Shown here in pieces: positions 60,701 through 64,000 of a stretch of DNA of 64,000 nucleotides; position 1 is the first letter of the stretch, and each line of letters opens with the position of its first letter. Under the pieces are notes generated by a model, which was given only the letters and a program-made list of their open reading frames with translations, had not been told where the DNA came from and made no database searches. Origin of the DNA: Pseudomonas sp. QS1027 (lineage in GTDB: Bacteria; Pseudomonadota; Gammaproteobacteria; Pseudomonadales; Pseudomonadaceae); the NCBI RefSeq assembly GCF_002814235.1, contig NZ_PHSU01000031.1:62001-126000 (forward strand), given 5' to 3'. Position numbers and translations under genes: made by a program.

Positions 60701-61406
60701 GGTCCATCTGGCTGAGCGCCCGGACCTTTTCCGCCCGTGTTCCACTGCTATCGCGCAGGCGCTCTTTCACCTTGCGCCAGAAATCGGGATCACGTTTGCC
60801 GCCACGCCCCATGCCGGTCACCGGGTAAGCGGGATGCCGGGTGTTCCAGTTCGAGACAGTGGTCAGATAGTCCTCGTAAATAGAACCTTTCAAGCCATAA
60901 CTACCGTAGTGATAGCGATCACGCAGCCAGCCACGGAACTCGCTGATCCGGCTTTCCACCTGGGCCGGCGTATAGCCGCTCAAGACCCCTTGGGCACCCG
61001 CCACGCCGAGGACCAGGATGCGGGCATACCCGTTCATGTGTTCGGGATCGCCAAGCACCCGTGCAAAATCCTGCCCGCTCAGCCGAAACCACAGGGTGGG
61101 CTTGTCGGGATGCTGCAGTCCGAGCGAGCGTATGGCGTCGGCAGTCCCCGGGACCTCGCCGAGTTCCAGGATGACCTGGCTGTCAAAGGTTTCAGCGGCC
61201 TCGTTGTAGCGCTTCGATTGCCCCCAGAGAGCGAGGTTGGCCCCGAATGGGCTCGGTTCATTACTGTGTGTCGAGGCGCCGGCTTCATTCCCCTGGATCC
61301 TGGGGCGTCCGCCCTCGTTCCCGACGGCCGAACCGGGTCTTTTCCTCGATCCGCTGCTCCCGTTCCCATCAATACCGTCCCTGGTTGTAGCCGCTCCAAC
61401 ACCCAT
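54747..61406 (-). CDS. Large TcdA/TcdB-like toxin: Dam-like domain, C80 autoprotease, pore region
   Basis: A 2219-residue protein resembling single-chain translocating toxins. Residues 1-60 are a low-complexity tail. Residues about 270-600 look like a D12/Dam-type adenine methyltransferase: EPMAGSG (285-291), NDIN (309-312), ALFYVMQNAAKHTSTVTINE, then GDLILLSGHFSDSYL in the place of the DPPY strand, and VLIINDFSD (563-571). Residues about 705-890 match peptidase C80, with catalytic His778 (VVGHGR) and Cys827 (LVGCAL), which releases the cargo on inositol phosphate binding in known toxins. Residues about 1040-1240 are a hydrophobic TcdA/TcdB pore-type region. The remaining 980 residues are beta-rich with degenerate repeats, probably for receptor binding and translocation. 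No signal peptide. GGAGG precedes the ATG by 7 nt. No immunity or secretion gene is adjacent. Confidence 0.8.
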   Translation of the reverse strand: MGVGAATTRDGIDGNGSSGSRKRPGSAVGNEGGRPRIQGNEAGASTHSNEPSPFGANLALWGQSKRYNEAAETFDSQVILELGEVPGTADAIRSLGLQHPDKPTLWFRLSGQDFARVLGDPEHMNGYARILVLGVAGAQGVLSGYTPAQVESRISEFRGWLRDRYHYGSYGLKGSIYEDYLTTVSNWNTRHPAYPVTGMGRGGKRDPDFWRKVKERLRDSSGTRAEKVRALSQMDLRIDLRGLPFFSMPGSVATELEQVDGALISDILHRQSEGIPAPVVTRVIEPMAGSGVYSNWARALGFKGKIIVNDINPLIAVTQSEVVSHPQGVVRGVQEIKSDLLAIGRQHGFDFDDNLSMSFERVFPDDVPLPKKEEERARRREKLKAFVRQDRADNLRQAVKDYFEDSLAELISLKDGKMIVDEPAVPKIGQLTARTRIAALFYVMQNAAKHTSTVTINEVPSVGYRLHLPLSLLTAEEHYRVNFLPLITNERKLFFISRLHGGNLDSTEFLNGDGWELFARADLGPGDLILLSGHFSDSYLSVEGFYEKVDLYVARAVEKGAQVLIINDFSDAKEQGFKQRGYQVSRHARLNNNKRSYLLALRNVVAASSAPEALNNRLRDFVVAMHDIEKRVGFIPGELLVGWSDEDYYDPEAVQRANAEQWAASASEEEDREPLSQDDSVLNRDEVGEWDLSALAASNEGEGTSRFDYQLIIQLEDNRTVRQAAIDLAGKHPSDSLLLQLDVAGQLRFTAGQDAVLARIGQLNRQGKNHWRLQVVGHGRDDAAGQRTLAGYLPSELVQTLKQFLDNPLRPGQARTVAPEHISLVGCALVDNEPTETSSYIQAFVHALDREKLSVRSVAAHSAKIIVTPQGGKRGVTLTDTKMVLRRSGDAWMAMVAPGKTGYDESLLLTETLDEKLAQLALKKQRLGVVTRAQAFQQGMVRLYRDNDLSAGEWLPLWHSLKQEEAVTGGEYRLEFARIAHPEEPARVLRLSDRRVVEFMQDYNRQLTRVAQAHKGAGEPLAGQVEATEGEAADGLNALFMVQTLFAWFGHKSRTEVAGGELTGVLGCSLQVHGWLNTAQIVHGTAMDVVKVVQLFRAAQAISKGKAFFSQAQSLNMMGALSKLNTGVGLFLNLGSVVLDVIELSQAQNEAQRAVFATQLAFDSAGLALGVFSLGASMAANAGIVGAATASGFAGALAAPMAGLGIGFTALAQAFSAVAEEAAQVGSYFAGLDAAYRQGGYRRVERKNSTDHGADAQAPGHVLMESIPGAVIDTLDLRRQQLTLGSQYLYRNDPRGSTGSGKSNYFLWWPGRGANLDKNQAINIREGIGYRQAQVSFAPGDAILVLPMTAKSYLNYEYMILPFATSRHDYGFDVLRRLEEDYRFDFDFYAFPGERIVRRIVPEYVETPVRVLLDAQDRDILVPALPDILQGKLSYQLEGEGGHYRLSLLDGVSISLGGTANSRWTLDVRQLKEATTHLNGNQLQVGSLAITLAENCGEVSLINASGDLFSVDREKQQLNLSEADGSGFMDWQALHAHLKQLTGDSPHSQPFVTVEHYRPAGQDTGRAFYQVSQDRFIYTDYPRASEFLGQALLGGIVEDKAWFYRGADVWQVAIATGKVLVQYRPRTFGGTITHSHLVQRDGQLLLAIDELLPDCSVEHIYRVEEASLKLLAIHRAGQLFNPGENSLALLSAAAHWRDPLQRMTERQVSATCAQVVTCAASQGPTTERQWLVFNSEYLLPRVVRANLGSALPRDLSLVGSTGGDKPGFYFYDPDKRRAYFQSDEGMPGTLATAVALSEVSAVRGDDQSPWLALTTEGGVWLLDRGAARLAGVVARWLSHHREDLAAELGRLARATPARLDNLVLWGLGGLAGKTIGAWYDCAAQRLVQGGGNLDGRHALTYLGLTADDRHAWILDGESQQLYRQALLPAETELTFDEQLHPSPAAPDALAWQAPQRWIRGQRQGTRLHLESSDGVMVLLPVAATLTERAVLIALRINAHQELAQVGERIAVLRKHYDLPSAVRLLTEPGQAPGWYLPDSAELLCAPGPQADHQLTYLGKAAGQAGGYIHDEDSGQLWCLDNLQATPAGRYSFVHLSEGNLILQLDDSSPAYGEPLPLLEEAECLMVSGHSHGVHHYPLGRGLLSHYRQIVIDEQSRDAVISADSERLVLQRSGEDLMLYDSDVHTSLLIPDIEQAAQRGTRLQLAPQALSGLLAGLSRQ

Positions 61407-61760
61407 GTACCGCCTCCAGAATCATGATTTCAATTAGGGGGGCGTATTGTGCTGAGAAGCGTTATGTCTCAAGTCGTACATATGTATGGCACAGCTCTGC
61501 GCCGGGCCGTCGCAGACAGACACCCGCCGACAGCCATGTAACTGTCGTCATCCGTATGCGACAATAGGCCCAATGTCTGGAATGAATCCCGCCTTTAATT
61601 GCACAGCAGCTCGGACGAAACCGTCGGATGCTGCTCTTTACGTACGCGCGCTGGCTGAACTCCAGCGGTGACCGGAGCGAGATGGAAAAGCTCCTGAAAT
61701 GCCCAGGGAATGGCCCAAGCACCCAATCAGCAGCGCGTAACCCCTTGATAGGTAAAGTAA
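61407..61760. other. Divergent region between the toxin gene and ybiT
   Basis: A 354-bp gap that must contain both promoters. It includes the palindrome TACATATGTA (61477-61486), 70 bp before the toxin start. Short open frames cross it, but none has a supported start or coding character. Confidence 0.45.
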
Positions 61761-63350
61761 TTGATCTCCACCGCAAATATCACCATGCAGTTCGGCGCCA
61801 AGCCGCTCTTCGAGAACGTCTCGGTCAAATTCGGCGCCGGTAACCGCTACGGCCTGATCGGCGCCAACGGCTGCGGCAAGTCGACTTTCATGAAAATCCT
61901 CGGCGGCGACCTCGACCCGTCCGGCGGCCAGGTCATGCTGGAGCCGAACGTACGCCTGGGTAAACTGCGCCAGGACCAGTTCGCCTACGAAGAATTCACC
62001 GTACTCGACACCGTGATCATGGGTCACGAAGAGCTGTGGAAGGTCAAGGCCGAGCGCGACCGCATCTACTCGCTGCCGGAAATGACCGAAGAAGACGGCA
62101 TGACCGTGGCCGAGCTGGAAACCGATTTCGCCGAGATGGACGGCTACACCGCCGAATCCCGCGCCGGCGAATTGCTGCTGGGCCTGGGTATCGGCATCGA
62201 ACAGCACAACGGCCCGATGAGCGAAGTCTCCCCGGGCTGGAAACTGCGGGTGTTGCTGGCCCAGGCGTTGTTCTCCGACCCGGAAGTGTTGCTGCTCGAC
62301 GAGCCAACCAACCACCTGGACATCAACACCATCCGCTGGCTGGAAAACATCCTGACCCAGCGCTCCAGCCTGATGATCATCATCTCCCACGACCGTCACT
62401 TCCTGAACAGCGTCTGCACCCACATGGCGGACCTGGACTACGGCGAGCTGCGCCTGTTCCCGGGCAACTACGACGAATACATGACCGTGGCGACCCAGTC
62501 CCGCGAGCAGTTGCTGTCGGACAACGCCAAGAAGAAAGCGCAGATCTCCGAGCTGCAATCCTTCGTCAGCCGCTTCTCGGCCAACGCCTCGAAAGCCAAG
62601 CAGGCCACTTCCCGCGCCAAGGCGATCGACAAGATCCAGCTGGCCGAAGTCAAGCCGTCGAGCCGCGTCAGCCCGTTCATCCGCTTCGACCAGACCAAGA
62701 AGCTGCATCGCCAGGCGGTCATCGTCGAGCGTATGGCCAAGGGCTTTGATGGCAAGACCCTGTTCAAGGACTTCAGCTTCCAGGTTGAAGCCGGCGAGCG
62801 CGTGGCGATCATCGGTCCGAACGGGATCGGCAAGACCACCCTGCTGCGCACCCTGGTCAACGAACTGACCCCGGACGCCGGCACCGTCAAGTGGACCGAA
62901 GCGGCCGAACTGGGCTACTACGCCCAGGACCACGCCTCGGACTTCGAAGACGAATCCAACCTGTTCGACTGGATGGGCCGCTGGACCAAGGAAGGCGAAC
63001 AAGTGGTTCGCGGCACCCTGGGCCGCATGCTGTTCTCCAACGACGAGATCCTCAAGTCGGTCAAGGTCATCTCCGGTGGTGAGCAAGGCCGTATGCTGTT
63101 CGGCAAGCTGATCCTGCAAAAGCCGAACGTGCTGATCATGGACGAACCGACCAACCACTTGGACATGGAGTCCATCGAAGCCCTCAACCTGGCGCTGGAG
63201 AACTACCCGGGCACGCTGATCTTCGTCAGCCACGACCGTGAGTTCGTTTCGTCCCTGGCCACCCGCATCATCGAGCTGAGCCCAAGCGGCGTGATCGATT
63301 TCAGCGGCACCTATGACGACTACCTGCGTAGCCAGGGCGTGGTGTTCTAA
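61761..63350 (+). CDS. ybiT: ABC-F ATPase, YbiT-like
   Basis: A 529-residue soluble protein with two ABC ATPase domains and no membrane segment. Walker A motifs are GANGCGKST and GPNGIGKTT; signatures SPGWKLRVLLAQALF and SGGEQGRMLFGKLIL; Walker B LLLDEPTNHLD and LIMDEPTNHLD. The linker between domains (about 240-310) is the charged P-site tRNA interaction motif region. ABC-F proteins act on the ribosome. The start is a TTG at 61761, required to retain the conserved N-terminus (STANITMQFGAKPLFENVSVKFG) seen in YbiT. A hairpin follows the stop. Confidence 0.92.
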   Translation: MISTANITMQFGAKPLFENVSVKFGAGNRYGLIGANGCGKSTFMKILGGDLDPSGGQVMLEPNVRLGKLRQDQFAYEEFTVLDTVIMGHEELWKVKAERDRIYSLPEMTEEDGMTVAELETDFAEMDGYTAESRAGELLLGLGIGIEQHNGPMSEVSPGWKLRVLLAQALFSDPEVLLLDEPTNHLDINTIRWLENILTQRSSLMIIISHDRHFLNSVCTHMADLDYGELRLFPGNYDEYMTVATQSREQLLSDNAKKKAQISELQSFVSRFSANASKAKQATSRAKAIDKIQLAEVKPSSRVSPFIRFDQTKKLHRQAVIVERMAKGFDGKTLFKDFSFQVEAGERVAIIGPNGIGKTTLLRTLVNELTPDAGTVKWTEAAELGYYAQDHASDFEDESNLFDWMGRWTKEGEQVVRGTLGRMLFSNDEILKSVKVISGGEQGRMLFGKLILQKPNVLIMDEPTNHLDMESIEALNLALENYPGTLIFVSHDREFVSSLATRIIELSPSGVIDFSGTYDDYLRSQGVVF

Positions 63351-63353
63351 AAA

Positions 63354-63388
63354 ACGCTGGGAGCCGGTAAGCCGGCTCCCACAGCGCA
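63354..63388 (+). terminator. Hairpin after ybiT
   Basis: Stem CGCTG-GGAGCCGG pairing with CCGGCTCC-CACAGCG around a TAAG loop, directly after the stop. The inner part is REP-like; there is no strong U-run. Confidence 0.55.
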
Positions 63389-63475
63389 CACAAGAAATTA
63401 GTTAGCCTGCTTTCTTTTATCCTTCCATCCCGCCATCATGTTCGCCTCTAACCGCCCGCCCGCGAACGAGCCTTC

Positions 63476-64000
63476 ATGTCCGCCCAGCAACCGCCCCGAC
63501 CGACCAGCAACCTGACGATCACCCTGCAGATCGTTTCCATCGTCTTCTACACCTTCATCGCCTTCCTCTGCATCGGCCTGCCGATTGCGGTGTTGCCCGG
63601 TTACGTGCACGGACAACTGGGGTTCAGCGCGGTGATCGCCGGCCTGACCATCGGTTCGCAATACCTGGCGACCCTGCTCAGCCGCCCCATGGCCGGGCGC
63701 ATGGCCGACGGTATCGGCACCAAACGTTCGATCATCTATGGCCTGTCGGGCATTGTGCTCAGCGGCGCGCTGACGTGGGTCTCGACACAGGTGCAGCACC
63801 TGCCACTGTTGAGCCTGGGGATTCTGATCGTCGCGCGCCTGCTGCTGGGGATCGCCCAGGGCCTGATCGGCGTCGGTACCATCAGTTGGGGGATTGGCCA
63901 GGTCGGCGCCGACCAGACCGCCCGGGTCATCTCCTGGAACGGCATAGCCTCCTATGGCGCCATCGCCATCGGTGCACCACTGGGGGTGCTGATGGTCGAG
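63476..64000 (+). CDS. MFS transporter (YhhS-like), 3' end outside window
   Basis: The first 175 residues of a major facilitator. After a hydrophilic start (MSAQQPPRPTSN) come helices around LQIVSIVFYTFIAFLCIGLPIAVLP, FSAVIAGLTIGSQYLATLL, IIYGLSGIVLSGALTWVS, LGILIVARLLLGIAQGLIGVG and IASYGAIAIGAPLGVLM. The motif between helices 2 and 3, RPMAGRMADGIGTKRSI, is the MFS motif A. The layout resembles the YhhS/YfcJ exporters. The frame remains open to the window end. Substrate unknown. Confidence 0.82.
   Translation, partial: MSAQQPPRPTSNLTITLQIVSIVFYTFIAFLCIGLPIAVLPGYVHGQLGFSAVIAGLTIGSQYLATLLSRPMAGRMADGIGTKRSIIYGLSGIVLSGALTWVSTQVQHLPLLSLGILIVARLLLGIAQGLIGVGTISWGIGQVGADQTARVISWNGIASYGAIAIGAPLGVLMVE

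Noticed and set aside
61638..63389. 583-codon minus-strand frame over ybiT
   Set aside because: Shadow of the ABC-F gene, whose Walker and signature motifs are intact.

Overview
The window is about 62-64% GC, densely packed chromosomal DNA from a member of the Pseudomonas fluorescens complex. The evidence is the aprA-aprI-aprDEF-lipase exoenzyme operon, the ptxS/kgu 2-ketogluconate cluster with exact PtxS operators, two DUF1652 proteins and Pseudomonas-type REP elements. I see no rRNA, tRNA, CRISPR array, insertion sequence or prophage. Genes running off both edges (alkB on the left, an MFS transporter on the right) are partial.

Layout. 1-5.8 kb: alkane/ketone oxidation cluster (AlkB, alpha/beta esterase, Baeyer-Villiger monooxygenase, short-chain dehydrogenase, PF10118-type metal hydrolase). 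5.8-8.6 kb: EmrAB-like efflux pair. 9-16.6 kb: tightly overlapping arnC-A-D-T-E-F-ugd operon for lipid A aminoarabinose modification, without arnB, followed by a separate GT39 gene. 18.5-27 kb: exoenzyme operon on the minus strand (serralysin, its inhibitor, a complete type I secretion system, RTX lipase), with RsmA-like sites over several ribosome binding sites. 27.2-32.1 kb: DmpA-type peptidase, AraC regulator and LysE exporter, glycine betaine/choline binding protein, HSL-type hydrolase. 32.2-37.4 kb: ptxS and kguE-K-T-D. 37.4-43.2 kb: chemoreceptor, PotF-like binding protein, cupin and FAD amine oxidase operon, and an unusual SnoaL-AraC regulator. 43.3-50.3 kb: DUF1652, UvrD-type helicase, pirin, phosphoglucomutase, second DUF1652, ecotin. 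50.3-51.5 kb: short threonine dehydratase behind a leader-peptide attenuator. 51.5-54.3 kb: divergent RimK-like ATP-grasp ligase and GNAT/C39-peptidase fusion. 54.7-61.4 kb: one 2219-residue toxin-like gene. 61.8 kb to the end: YbiT ABC-F ATPase and a partial MFS transporter.

The most striking item is the 2219-residue protein. Its order is N-terminal enzyme-like domain, C80-type cysteine autoprotease (H778, C827), hydrophobic TcdA/TcdB-type pore region, and a large C-terminal region with degenerate repeats. This is the layout of the large clostridial glucosylating toxins, but the N-terminal cargo looks like a D12/Dam-type DNA adenine methyltransferase fold. It keeps the SAM-binding motif (EPMAGSG) while the catalytic DPPY motif appears as SGHF. 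Other leads are the predicted Ile/Thr attenuator of the short ilvA gene, the RimK/GNAT-C39 module, and the missing arnB. All functional calls rest on reading the sequence and remembered family knowledge; no database search was run.
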